DNA of 64,000 nucleotides from Diabrotica undecimpunctata (lineage: Eukaryota > Arthropoda > Insecta > Coleoptera > Chrysomelidae). The notes beneath the pieces are model-generated. The model was not told where the DNA came from. It ran no database searches and was given only the letters and a program-made list of their open reading frames with translations. Numbering within the stretch: the stretch's first letter is position 1; the number at the start of each line of letters is the position of its first letter. Of this stretch, positions 43,998 through 55,336 are shown one piece after another. The translations under genes were made by a program, and so were the position numbers. The DNA is taken from positions 22,779,644 to 22,843,643 of the forward strand of contig NC_092806.1 in NCBI RefSeq assembly GCF_040954645.1, written 5' to 3'.

Positions 43998-46607
43998 ATG
44001 ATTACACTGCGGGTAGCGGGTAGACACTCATTACGATCCCGGTAAAGACAGGTCTGCTTCAGGGATGCGCCCCTGCCCACGCGAGCTCGGCTTTTTCTAT
44101 CAATCCTCTTCCGGGAGAGAAACGGATCCTAAGCCCCAAATCCTACCCACCAACCCAGACCTACCCAAATCCTTCCCTTCCCTCCTCAACCCGCACTGGA
44201 CCAGCGTGAGGAGATAACGGTCCAAACCTTCAAGTCAATGTACAGGACAAAAAAGAAAAGGCCCCCTGTGCCCAGCACTTCCCAGAGACTTGATCACGGC
44301 AGCGATCAAACAACTAACGGAAGGGGGGGTGCTAAGAATCCCTGGGTAAGACCCGGCTGCCACAAGAGATGACAATTTGGCTATGCTCCTACAATATTCG
44401 AACACTGACGGACGACAATAGATTCCCAGAAATAGAAAGTGAACTAAAGGATATAAAATGGGATATCCTTGGTATATGCGAGACCAGAAGAAAAAGTGAT
44501 GAGTATATAATACTAAAAAATGGCACACATTTTATGCATAAAGGTGGCAAATACACGGGAGTGGGATTCTTGGTAAAACAAAGCCTCACACAGTGTATCG
44601 AAGAATTTAAGCTCATATCAGACAGAATAGCATATCTCATAATCAGGATTAATAAAAGAACCACTCTGAAAGTGATCCAAGTGTACGCTCCGACCAAAAG
44701 CCACGACGATGAAGAAGTAGAAATATTTTATGATGAAATAAGAACAGCTATAGATACAAATAAAGCAAATTACGAAATACTATTAGGAGATTTTAATGCT
44801 AAATTGGGCAAAAAAGAGGAAGATTACGAACATTTAATTGGTAACTATGACTACGGAAAAAGAAACGATAGAGGAGAAATGCTTCTCAATTTTATGAATG
44901 AACATAACATGTACTCAATGAACTCCTTTTTCAATAAAAAACCAAGCAGAAAATGGACATGGATGAGCCCCGATAAAAAGACAAAGAATGAAATAGATTA
45001 TCTCCTAACGAAGAATAGAAACCTAGTAGAAGACGTATCAGTATTAAATCAGTTTGACCTAGGAAGTGATCATAGACTAATAAGAACAAAACTAATAATT
45101 AACAAAAAACTAGAAAGAAAAAGAATACATGAAAAAAGATACAAATGGACATCTGAAGAAATCAAAAATAGTGAATTTAATAAAAAGATAGCGCATGCAT
45201 TAAATCAAGTTAGCATGCAGCAGATAAACTCCAATGATATTGATGATTTGAATAACCTTATTACCGAAACAGTGAATAAAAGCCTTCTGCAACTGAAAAA
45301 ACCAAAAACAACATACAATGAATTAGACAAAGAAATATTACAACAAATAAAAAGAAAAAATATCTTAAATAAATCTAACAAAAGGGGAACTACTCGACTA
45401 ACAAGGAAATTAGACGAATACCAACCATATGAACGGGCAGGTTTTAGAAAAGGCTATTTAACTTCCGATCACCTGTTTACCACAAAAATATTAATAGAAA
45501 AATGTAACGAATACAAGTTTCCAGTTTTCCTAGCATTTGTAGACTACTAAAAAGCTTTCGATACCATAGAACACACGGCCGTAATAAACGCAATGCAAAA
45601 TTGTAGAATAGACAGCAGATATAATAACTTAATAAAAGAAACTATGAACCAAGCTACAGCTACATACTACCTAAATGAAAATGAACACACGAACCCTGTA
45701 CCATTAAACAGGGAAGTCAAACAGGGAGATACTTTATCACCCAAACTGTTCACCTTAGTTTTGGAGGACGTTTTTAAAAACCTAAATTGGAAATATAAGG
45801 GAATAAACATCAATGGCCGCTACCTCAGTAATCTACGATTTGCAGATGACATAATCCTGATAGCTACTGACCTACAAGAAATGCAAACCATGCTTTTAGA
45901 ACTACATACCGAATCTTCTAAAATAGGACTGAAAATGAATTTAAACAAAACAAAAGTCATGCACTCCGAAGACACCGTGACAATAATAAACGATAAAGTT
46001 ATAGAAAAAGTTGAAGAATATATATATTTAGGACAAAAAATAATACTAAATAGGGAAATTCAAACTGAAGAAATAAAAAGAAGAAAAAAGTTAGCTTGGG
46101 CAGCATTCAGAAATCAACAAATTCAATTACATCTTAGATCTAAAGTTTTTGATGCATGCATTATTCCGATATTAACTTATGCGGCACAAACATGGACAAT
46201 CACAAAAAAGAATATGAATATACTTAGAGTCACTCAACACGCGATGGAAAGAGCAATGCTAGGTATATCACTTAAGGACAAGAAAACAAACACATGGATA
46301 AGACAGAAAACCAAAGTCACCCATGTGGTGCAAAAATCATTAAAGTTGAAATGGGAATACGCTGGACATGTAGCTAGGAGCGATCTAAACAAATGGCACA
46401 GATCAATTTTAACCTGGAGACCATACCAACACAAAAGACCCAGAGGCAGACCTCCTATGAGATGGACAGATGATCTGAAAAGGACTGCCGGGAAAAATTG
46501 GCTACAAGTAGCGTACAATAAAAAACAATGGAAAGGAAGACTTGAAGAGGCTTATGTTCAGATGTGGACGTGAATGGCTAGACGAAGAAGAAGATGATGA
46601 TTACACT
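43998..46607 (+). mobile_element. RTE LINE, probably full-length at its ends, with TSD
   Basis: ATGATTACACT stands at 43998-44008 and 46597-46607, giving an 11-bp target duplication. The element (44009-46596) starts GCGGGTAGCGGGTAGACACT, with a GC-rich leader of 360 bp, then the pol gene, then a very short 3' end (GACGAAGAAGAAGATG) with no long poly(A). The size of 2.6 kb plus a missing part of pol fits the usual 3-kb RTE. Confidence 0.88.
44369..46573 (+). pseudogene. RTE pol: endonuclease and reverse transcriptase
   Basis: A single frame of 734 codons has one in-frame TAA at 45548. The AP endonuclease is complete: SYNIRTL near residue 7, GICETRR near 34, VIQVYAPT near 105, LLGDFNAKLG near 140, and GSDHRLIRTKL near 233. 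The RT follows: AGFRKGYLTSDHL, then FLAFVDY-stop-KAFDTIEH (motif A; Glu likely in place of the stop), REVKQGDTLSPKLF (motif B), LRFADDIILIA (catalytic), KTKVMHS and a C-terminal RPRGRPPMRWTDDLKRTAG. Between the endonuclease linker (NKSNKRG) and TTRLTRKLDEYQ, the fingers region including the NYRPISLL block is missing, an in-frame loss of perhaps 150 codons. The protein is therefore inactive, though mutation is otherwise low. Confidence 0.9.
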
Positions 46608-47878
46608 ATTACCACCTAAAAATGACGAATAACTATTTGACCTCGTCCACGCCAAATTTAAATGTATCCAAACCAGAATAAACTAAAATATTTTAACATT
46701 TTTCTTGAAAACCTTATAGCAAATTGATTTTATTTAAATAAAACTTTATTACCAGTAGGGGGATTCTTTAGATTTATTATTTTTATACTGCCTTAGAGAA
46801 CTGAAAGTGAGCTCACGCAACTGCCAACTTTATTGTTGTAACACGTTCACTTAGCACAAGAACAATTAAAATGATAAATATTACTTCTTCTAAACTTGGG
46901 GATTGAGAGACACGATAGGTGTTAGTAGTGTTCTGACCATAAAGCTGGTAGGAAACTTTGGTAGTAAGTTTTCCGTTGCCAGTTCGTGAGCTATGTCATT
47001 GCATGTTTTCGATTCTTTGCCTCTAAGCGTTCCCGGCTTATTGCCTTACACCAATTCATGTTTTATGTACGTTTTATAGTTTATTAACAAAGAAAGTGCT
47101 CGCAACATCACGAAACCAGAGAACCGGTAAACTTGTTACAGATAATCCCTTAGCTTCTGAGATTTTATTCGAACCTAACTGAATATTTCTGGAAATTCGT
47201 CACGTTGAAAAACAAAAGGCAAATTTATTTTACTATATTTTTATTTTATGCTTGTAAAAAAAGTAATCAGAAGTACAATTTATAAAGCACATTGTAAATT
47301 ATAGACTTTTTTACAGTGTGAACAAAAAGTAAAGTAACTTGGTCAGCGCCGGATAAAGGGGCGGGCAAACCGGGCGACTCTCAGTTCGCCAAATTTTGAG
47401 GGACACCGATATAAAAATAAAATATTTTTTTATATTCATTATTTTATATAAACATGTTTTAAGTTTGTTTACTTTTTTTTTTGATGATTTCTCTCCGTTC
47501 ATTGTGCCTTTACCAGGGCGTGGAGATACTCTGAATAATATTAGCTTGCTGTCTCGATTGCCTGCGATCCTGTACCATATGGTACCTTCTACTATAGTGT
47601 ATTTTTATGCATGAGAGAGTAATAAAACAATAAATTATGTATGCAAATCCCTAAACTGTTGATACGGGTGACTCAATGAAAAACAGATATTTGTCAACAA
47701 GTTTACAGAAGTATATAGGAAAACAATTTTAAATTGAGTATGACCAACAGGTATAAAGGTTGGAGCAGAATAGAATACAATAGTTGTGAGGGTTACTAAT
47801 CCCTAAATAAGGTTGCCAGTGTCGGAGTGATGGAGGTTAACAGGTACTAATGAATTTGCAAGAAATGTAAGATGTTTA
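46608..47878. other. Stretch without a recognised gene
   Basis: A GC-rich patch at 47342-47395 (CGCCGGATAAAGGGGCGGGC) resembles ends of some DNA-transposon repeats, but I cannot confirm it. No coding motif. Confidence 0.35.
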
Positions 47879-47906
47879 TTTTATTGGTTATATATAACCA
47901 ATAAAA
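47879..47906. repeat. Perfect 28-bp palindrome
   Basis: TTTTATTGGTTATA is followed directly by its inverse TATAACCAATAAAA. It is about 310 bp upstream of the Sailor-like gene at 48219. Confidence 0.85.
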
Positions 47907-47951
47907 ATTTAATAAGTACCTACCTATTTGCAAAATAAAGTTTAATTTTTT

Positions 47952-47979
47952 AGATAAAATAAAACGTTTTATTTTATCT
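47952..47979. repeat. Second perfect 28-bp palindrome
   Basis: AGATAAAATAAAAC is followed directly by its inverse GTTTTATTTTATCT, 45 bp after the first palindrome. Confidence 0.85.
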
Positions 47980-48218
47980 GAAATGAGTGCATTCCACGAA
48001 GTAAGGGTTTCAACAATCAAACATTTAATTCTTTAATTCCAGGAATCTACGACAGTAATTGACTAGATAATTACCTTCTAAACTTATTCCACAGAAAATG
48101 TGATAGTGGGTTTTTTCATTTTGTAGGAAGGTCCAAGTGGCGTATTCAAAATTCTTAACAGTTCACTAAAAGTAGGTACTTCAGTTGCAAGGTGCAGTTT
48201 ATTGTGTATACTAGTGTT

Positions 48219-49553
48219 ATGGAAAATTTGGAAGTGCCGTGTAAACGCCGAAAAATTGGTCCTCTAACAGTTAATGAAAAAACATTAATATCTAATTGTT
48301 TTAAATCATTTACAGACAAACGTTTATGTGAAAGTGTTGATGAGACCGTTGAGTTAGTTAGCAGTACACTTGGTGTTGGGAAATCTACGATTTACAGAGT
48401 TATTAAAGAAGAGATATGTGGTAGTTTTCAAATGCCACGTAATGCTCCAGGGAAACCAAAATTTCAAATAGAATATCATTTTAAAGAAGGACTTCGACGG
48501 AAAGTGCATGAATTCTTCTTTAGACAAGAATTTCCAACATTGGATAAAGTTCTTGTCTCAGTTCCAGATGATAAGAATTACCCAGAAATGAGTCGAAGTA
48601 CGTTATGGAAACTTTTAAAAGAAATAGGCTTCCGCTGGAAAAAGAATCCCAGAAAGTCTATTTTATTAGAAAGAAGCGATATTGTCATATGGAGATTTTC
48701 TAAGAACCATAAAGGAAATGAAAAACCAAAAAAGAAAAATATTTTATCTTGATGAAACATGGATCAACGAGGGTCATACACCAAATAAATTTTGGCAGGA
48801 TGAAACTGTTACAAGTCAAAGGCACGCTTTTGTAAATAACTTATCTACTGGTTTAAACTCACCATCAGGAAAGGGACGCAGGCTGATAATAGTACACATT
48901 GGCAGTTCAGACGGTTTTGTTGAAGGTGGTTTATTAACTTTTGAATCAACTCGTACCGGTGACTACCATGAAGACATGAACGCTGACGTCTTTCAAGAAT
49001 GGTTCGAACAAATGATAAATCTTCTTCCTAAGAACTGTAAATAGTAATGGATAATGCAAGTTATCACTCCAGACTTATAGAAGGACTGCCCACAACCAAG
49101 TGGTTAAAAAAAGACTTGCAGAATTGGCTGAGTTCAAAAAATATTACGTACCATCCCGGATCTATAAGAAAGGAACTATATTCGTTGTGTGCCCTTCATA
49201 AAGAAAAATTTAAAAAATACGAAATTGATGAAATTGCCAAAAATCGTGGAATGACAGTACTTAGATCCCCACCATATCATTGTGAATTAAACCCGATTGA
49301 ACTGGTATGGGCACAGATAAAGAGTGAAGTTTCAAGAAAAAATACCACTTTTAAAATTCATGATGTTAAACAGTTGTTTTTGGAGGCCGTAAATAATGTA
49401 AAACCTGAAAACTGGGAAAAGGCAGTAAATCACACTATTAAAGAAGAGGAAAAAATGTGGAAGCTGGACAATATTACTGATAAAATGATCGAGCCAGTTA
49501 TTATAAATCTTGGTTCTGAAAGTTCATCTTCTGAATCTGATTTGGATTTGTAA
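48219..49553 (+). pseudogene. DD82E (Sailor-like) transposase, two frameshifts
   Basis: The likely start is the Met of MENLEVPCKRRKIGPL at 48219; the open frame begins at 48192. The N-terminal half has LGVGKSTIYRVIKEE, RRKVHEFFFRQEFPTLDK and LWKLLKEIGFRWKKNPRKS. After a frameshift near 48690 comes the first Asp in KIFYLDETWINEGH, then SPSGKGRRLIIVHIGSSDGF. A second frameshift near 49040 (one base lost in an A-run) precedes the second Asp in VMDNASYHSRLIEG. The Glu is in CELNPIELVWAQIKSEV. I count 82 residues between second Asp and Glu. The C-terminus has EEEKMWKLDNITD and an acidic Ser/Glu tail ending at 49553. It is clearly homologous to the gene at 11329-12712 and better kept: both breaks are single-base events. 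Confidence 0.87.
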
Positions 49554-49869
49554 CAAGTAGCTGTAAGTTTTATATTAATATTTTTATTCATCTATTTAAC
49601 ATACCTTAGACGGTTTTAAAAACTGTTTTTCTCTTTTGTAATTTTTAAAAATTAAAAAAAATGTGAATTTTTTAAAACCCTTTTTAATGTAGGCCAGTCA
49701 GTTCTAATATAGTGTGTAATAAAAGAGGTAACTTTTGTTTACATACACATAACACTTTATAACACTGAAATAATTCATTTATTTTTTACAATTATTCGAA
49801 GTAATTTTTCAATTAATCTTGAGCACGCCCATAAAGTGGTCGGAGCTACCAGTTAAAATTATGCTAATT

Positions 49870-50510
49870 ACTCTCTCGTTCATAAAAATAAACTATACCA
49901 ATAGTTTTATGGTCCCCGTTTTTCTAGCTATGTGGCTGAAGTAATTTAGGTATGCTCGTTTTACTTTTTTTAGTAGCCTGTCTTCTACACGTATTCTGTC
50001 CAGAATACGTGTAGAATTTTGCTATAGACCCACATTTCAAAGGTTTCGATCCTACTTTTATCGAATTCTTTAAGAGTCCGTGTTTCAGCTGCGTATGTAG
50101 CGATGGAAAAAATAAGAGCATAGAGCAAGCTGAGCTTAATATTCCTTGTTTTTATTCAGTCTTTTTATATTTGAATCAATTTAGCTGTTGCGGTTTGGGC
50201 CCATGGTAGTTTACGCTTGATTTCTGAGAGGTCAGCGCCATTATTGGTTACCTTCCTATTACCTAGTTTAATTTATTCGCTATATCTATTCTCTTATTTA
50301 TCTCTACTTCTTGTCTTCCAGTTTCAGTATTTAAGACTTTGAAATCCTCTCTGTATTTTGCCGTGGTTATAACTTTTGATTTCCCCTTGTTAATATTTAT
50401 TTAATTTGTTTAGATCTTTGTGTCGTATTGTTACACTTTCTTTAGATCTTCTGTCGATGTTAATATTGCTACATAATCTGCAAACACGTAATCTGATGTT
50501 ATGATGATAT
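49870..50510 (-). pseudogene. RTE-like LINE RT fragment
   Basis: On the minus strand: VFADYVAILTSTEDLKKV (about 50500-50440), the usual YADD-IVLIA site but with Tyr for the second Asp. Then ININKGKSKVITTAKYRED and LNTETGRQEVEINKRIDI (about 50400-50280), and later ALIFSIATYAAETRTLKE and FEMWVYSKILHVY (about 50125-50000). These are the catalytic and thumb regions. Frameshifts are common and the 5' part is missing. A perfect 32-bp palindrome lies inside it at 49984-50015. Confidence 0.6.
49984..50015. repeat. Perfect 15-bp inverted repeat, 2-base centre
   Basis: TCTACACGTATTCTG, TC, CAGAATACGTGTAGA. It falls within the LINE fragment and probably arose by local inverted duplication. Confidence 0.85.
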
Positions 50511-50537
50511 GTTTTTTGTAGGTTTCGGTATCATATA

Positions 50538-52439
50538 TGAGTCGTTTGGTTTCAAAACCAGATACATCATGAAATTGAAATTTTACAGGAAACACGAAAA
50601 TTAATTAGGACTTGAAGATAAAACATTACCACATCTAAATGTTGGTAATAGTTAGAGGTGGGGGATAGTATGTTTTTGCCATATTTAGGGTCATGAAATG
50701 TTTCTATGAAAGAAGTTATGACTGTGTTTTAGATGGGTGTATCTGGTTTTGAAACCAAACGTTGTAGATACATCTGGTTCTTAAAGGGTTTTTTTTTAAT
50801 TATTTATTTTAAACTTTTATTTTGAAACTTTAAATACAGATTTTAGATATACACATTTAAATACTTTTTAAAAAAACAAGAAAAATGTTTTGTACATATC
50901 AAAAAATGTCTTATTTCAAATCTTTCTGTTTAATGTTTTCAATCAAATAACTACTAGGGTATAAACTAAAGAAACAGTTAAATCTAAACAATTAGATCGG
51001 GAACTTCCAAAGGATTCTCACATTGTTCTTCTTTTTCTTGTTGATCTTCCATATTTTCCTGCTGCATTCTTCTCTGTTCATTCTCACACCAAATTCTGCC
51101 AGTCCTTTCCAAAATGCTTTGTAAGTAAGGCAGCTTTTCAAAATGCTTTGCAAATACGTCTCGTAATTTCAAAGGTGATACTTTTACTCCAACTTTAACA
51201 GGATTTGGAGGAGTAATATACTTGATTTTCTTTCCCTTCTTGCAGACAGATTGGTAGTTACCCAAATCCGTTCTGTAATGTACTTCACCCTTAACAAGAA
51301 TATTATTGTTTTCGATTTCGTTTGAAAATTAATCTTTAAGCAGGGATAAATTGAAAATGCCACGACCCTGGTGGACGCAGAAACATTCCAATGGTGGATT
51401 TCCAATCAAAATTTATTCCTGTTAGTGGTATAACAGTTGCAAATTCGGAAAACAGTTTGGTGTACTCTTCGGAACTTATTATAACATCAGATTTTTTAAT
51501 TCTTTTTTCAATGCGCGCGAAAACCCTATCAGAGGGTAAGAACGAATGTCCAATAACTGGAAATATGTATTCTAAAGTTTTGATTTCTTGCGGCGCATGT
51601 TTCAAAAACCAGAAACTCAACATACCCATCACGTAGAAATTTTTATTTTGTGCCCCACACCCATCTGATACTAAACGAACAACTCTTATAGTTTCCGGTT
51701 ATGTTGATATTCGTTAGGCAATGGTACACAGCAGAACATACTTCGTTGGGACCTTTGTTATAATCGGTTTCATTCCTGACCCTTTTTTTCCATGTCGACA
51801 AGTTATATTCTTTGGTGGACCAGGAGGACCATATCTGTAAACAAATAAAATTCCTGAATACTTAAAAACGCATTTTCTGTAAGATAAATCGATTGCAGAA
51901 CTTGTCTGAAGTGTGCTGACTAATTGTCTAAAGTATGTTGGCTAATTAATTGCCCTTTACAGAGCGAAAGCCAAAAACCACATTAGTAAAAAGAATTTAA
52001 TACAACCTAACCTAAAACTTAAAGTTGCTTTTTAACTGCTTCCCTTGCCCACGAATCTTTATTTCGCTTTCTCTTCCGGGGATTTTCCGTCTCTGAAGGA
52101 TGGACTTCCATTATTTTCACTCTCGCACTACAAGCAATCAAATTTACAGGAAGAAAACACTTTAGATAATAAGAGTAACACAAACACACACAAGCTTGTG
52201 AGTAATACTGACTGACACATTGCTGAGAAATTAAGTTGTGGATGACGTAATTCAAATGTGCGCAAGCCATATTTACTTCTGTGATGTATCTGCTTTTGAA
52301 ACAGACGTTGTATGACTTATCTGGTTTTGAAACTAACTCGAAAATTTAAAGGCTCAAATCAATGAGAAATATCTGTTTTTGAAGTAATCTTAATTTCGTG
52401 AAAATAGTGATTTATCTGGTTTTGAAACTAAACGACTCA
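50538..52439 (-). mobile_element. TIR-bounded element carrying a QNKN-family gene
   Basis: The outer 32 bp are inverted copies with two mismatches: the left begins TGAGTCGTTTGGTTTCAAAA and the right (reverse complement) TGAGTCGTTTAGTTTCAAAA. A motif of the form TATCTGGTTTTGAAAC then YAAACG occurs in the two TIRs (50543-50564 minus, 52413-52434 plus). It recurs internally at 50740-50761, 52287-52307 and 52318-52340, with partial copies near 50770 and 52370. Near both ends two copies are separated by GTTGTA-type sequence and followed by TTAAAGG. Between them lies a decayed minus-strand gene of the family also seen at 13834, 24366 and 59955. I found no clear target site duplication outside the TIRs. 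The layout is that of a DNA transposon with subterminal protein-binding repeats. Confidence 0.72.
50984..52111 (-). pseudogene. QNKN/EPGHS-family protein inside the TIR element
   Basis: A possible start at 52111 reads MEVHPSETENPRKRKRNKDS, a basic region. After a gap of about 170 bp without matching sequence, which could be an intron (TTGTTTACAG precedes ATATGG near 51840), come NETDYNKGPNEVCSAVYHCL, then VVRLVSDGCGAQNKNFYVMG and MLSFWFLKHAPQEIKTLEYI, FPVIGHSFLPSDRVFARIEK, and SGIN/TGINFDWKSTIGMFLRP (51800-51360). In the next frame come GNYQSVCKKGKKIKYITPP and LRDVFAKHFEKLPYLQSILE, with a Gln/Glu-rich end near 50984. The KGPNE---A, SDGC--QNKN, GHSF-P-D blocks define the family. Frameshifts lie near 51700 and 51330. 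Function is unknown; a transposase role is inferred from the bounding TIRs. Confidence 0.68.
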
Positions 52440-53262
52440 CACGTAGTGGCTTAGGTTTGATTTTGTTTTTTTTTCTAATGATCCTAATTGAAAACAATCT
52501 TTTTCATCCTCGTTCTGTCCATAAGCTATGATTGGTTTGCTTATTACACATTATTTCAACTATGTATTATTATTCTTTATGACAGCTTTACATTTTACAT
52601 TTCCGCAAGAATTTTCTTTTATTGGCATCAGTTATATAACCTACATTAAAAATGTTTGACAATATAAATTTACAAATTATTAAAAAGCATATGAGAGATT
52701 CTTAAAATGGGCTTTCTTTTTTATTCTAAAATATTATTAAAACCTATTTTTTTATTACTCATTTCTGAGATACTTGTCTTTATTAATTTCTAAGCCCCGT
52801 ATCGTATCATTCCTTTGTTCCACATTTCACAAAGTTGCTTGTTTTTACTAAAAGCACCGTCGACGAATTATTGTTTTGTTGAGTCTTTTTGATGGAAGCC
52901 ATACATAAAACCTGTAAATCTAATATCCGGCAGTCCCCATAAAACTCCGATTATTTTGTCTCCTAAATTTGAATCTATTCTTTATTATCTGGCTCTTTGC
53001 GTTTTCCACTTTGGGGTTTCGTCCTTAGGATATATAACAATAAGCTATGACCTGGTTTAGTTACAAAAATTTTTCATTTACTAAAACCCACAGTTCGAAT
53101 TTACTTTACAAAAGTATGTGGTGTACAAAGTTGAGTCAGATTTTTTGTGTATTACGTATATTTTAGAAACTTAGAATTCTTCATAATTCCTCAATAATCT
53201 CACCATTTAACCATAATTAAATATTACAATATCTACAATTGTTTAACCAATGAAGTTAATAT
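52440..53262. other. Stretch without a recognised gene
   Basis: The minus strand around 53030-52880 has scattered open stretches, but I cannot place them in a family. Confidence 0.3.
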
Positions 53263-55336
53263 TTAACCCTAGAATTTTTACCATTATTTACACTAACCAT
53301 CGTAAAATTTACTACCCTGAGAAAAAAAATGTGGTCACTGAAAAAGTGTTTTATTTTTCAAATTATTTTGAACAAAGAGATCTTTCTAAAACCTTAAAAT
53401 CGCAAAAGAAATTATAAATTCTTTATTTTAGAACTACACTGCTGACGTCGGTTGTCATTCGACTTTTGTTAGACGGACAAAATTGACACGTGGCACGTTT
53501 TGACACAATAGGGCATATTCGTTCTTGCTGCGGCTCCAGATTTAAAATATTTTCAATCAGCAACTTTACGGAGCGGTTCAAATTTGGCCAATTTATACGA
53601 TGCTGTAGCTAAGGTTTCGTGTCAGACGAAATGACCATAATTTTTTTTCTGGTGATGTTTTTTTTCTGCTGTCGTTATTGGTTAAGATTATAAATTATCC
53701 AAGAGTTTATGCAAGCTATATTTATTATGCCATAGAATAGGCAAAGAGGTCATCTTCTTGTTTTTCTGGAGATGTTCATGCCGCACATTTGGTCAAATGT
53801 ATCTACTCCGTACTTGGTTGAATTATAAAATTTAATGATATCTGGCTTGCCAGTTGGTTCACATTCTACTGAACCGTTGTGGAATGTTGATAGAAGAAGC
53901 ATAGACTTATTTACTTTTGTCTTATGGGATACCATTGTTTTTTTACCATCGAAGCAAAATAAGGAATGACCAATTTCACGATTTTTAAAATTTATCATCT
54001 TGGGAGGTATTTCTTTTTTTTCTTGTCGTAGAGTACCAACTGTAGTTGAACTGAAAAGAGGTTTTAAGATCTCTAATGCTAGCGGTACTGACGTAAACCT
54101 ATTATCTATGGTTATGCTACGGTTACTTCCGTACACACTCTGAGTTAATTGTTTTACATAATATTCTTCTAGAGGGAGTCAGTCCATTGGTTTTAGTTCT
54201 CTTTTCTAAATACAATTATACATTGAACAAATATTTGGTACGTATTTCACACAGCATTACTATTTTTAGTCCATTTGACTGGCTTGTTTGGGATATACAT
54301 CCGGAAAGGAGGTCTTCCCCTAAAAGCCAGTAGCTGCTCATCGATTCTTGGGTATTATTCTGTTTGGTATAGACATTTTATCATCAAAACGTGAAAAATC
54401 TATAAGAAATTTAAGTCTTTCCCGGCCCATCATTATCATCATAAGTGGTCCGACAATCCGTTATGGATCTTGGCCTGTTCACAAAGAACTCGCCACTCCT
54501 GTCGATTCCTGGCAACTGGCCCATAGCTGCTTTATATATCGCATCAGAAAATTTGTCATCAAACATTTGTCTTGTCGCTAACTGATTGTATTTTTGGGCA
54601 GCAGCAACAATAAGTAGTCCTAGCAATGTAGTCCAGAGTGCATGCAATTCGTCAATAATCATTTTCGAGTTTGTAAGTTTTTCGACTTAATATTTTTGTG
54701 CCCTAACAGAAATTTTAGCATGTGTATTTTTTACCTACAATTTTGCCAGAGATCTGGACTCATAAAACAATAAAAACATCTAAGGGAGTTTAAGCTTCCT
54801 TGATTTTATCAGAGGGGCCTTAAACAAAATATACGAAGTTATGTTTTAGAATTTTAGTAGCGGCCTTTGGTTGAGAGGACCACCTGTGTCTATTTTTACC
54901 TTTTAAACTCGACGGCAACCGAGTTTGCTTCTCTTTAGCTGCAATTTCTGGAAATTCTTCTTCGTTTGATGGAGTTTGCTGATTAAGACATTTCTTTTGA
55001 TTGTCGATTTAAGAGCCATTACTTTCTTTGCTTGAAAACACTGAAGTAAACTGTTTTTCTAACTTATTACTCTTTTTAGAACTTCTTTTTCTTTTCTTGC
55101 TACTGGATGGCAAGTCATGGTCGGAATCTAAGTCATTTTCGCGTAATGGTTTGTACTTTGATTCAGATGGACTGAATGCTTGTAAAACGGCATCTTTTTG
55201 TTTTAGATCCACTTCCTGATTTATCAGAATAATTATCCGATTCATCTGGCCAAAGTTCTTTCAGACACAATTGCAACTCAGCTTCCAACTCCCGCTGCGT
55301 GAGAGGTCTGTGTATGTCTCTATTTTTCGTATTCAT
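53263..55336 (-). pseudogene. piggyBac transposase, nearly whole length, broken
   Basis: The start at 55336 reads MNTKNRDIHRPLTQRELEAE, LCLKELWPDESD. Next comes a Ser/Lys-rich nuclear-type stretch SSSKKRKRSSKKSNK (about 55115-55070), then LPSSLKGKNRHRWSSQP (about 54910), ELHALWTTLLGLLIVAAAQK and QMFDDKFSDAIYKAAMG (54650-54525), RLKFLIDFSRFDDKMS (54415-54370), MYIPNKPVKW (about 54300), then SITIDNRFTSVPLALEIL, VGTLRQEKKEIPPKM, STKYGVDTFDQMCGM (54115-53770), RKTRR-stop-PLCLFYGIINIACINS, and the Cys-rich end with CPI, CQFC (about 53510-53430). The last catalytic Asp (GVDTFDQM) is kept. Damage: a TGA for the Trp after RKTRR, several frameshifts, and an 87-bp LINE insertion at 54431-54517. TTAA plus CCCTAGAATT at 53263 is probably the 3' end. 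Confidence 0.82.
54424..54524 (-). mobile_element. 87-bp LINE 3' end inserted in piggyBac
   Basis: The 7-bp GGCCCAT (ATGGGCC on the minus strand) stands at 54424-54430 and 54518-54524. Between them the minus strand reads ARNRQEWRVLCEQAKIHNGL then SDHL and a stop, followed by an (ATG/ATA)n tail. This is the extreme C-terminus of an RTE-like LINE. Removing it restores the order YKAAMG, then RLKFLIDFSRFDDK, in the piggyBac gene. Confidence 0.8.

Noticed and set aside
50538..52439. Target site duplication for the TIR-bounded QNKN element
   Set aside because: The bases just outside the two TIRs (ATCATATA and CACGTAGT) do not match at any length from 2 to 8, so none is claimed.
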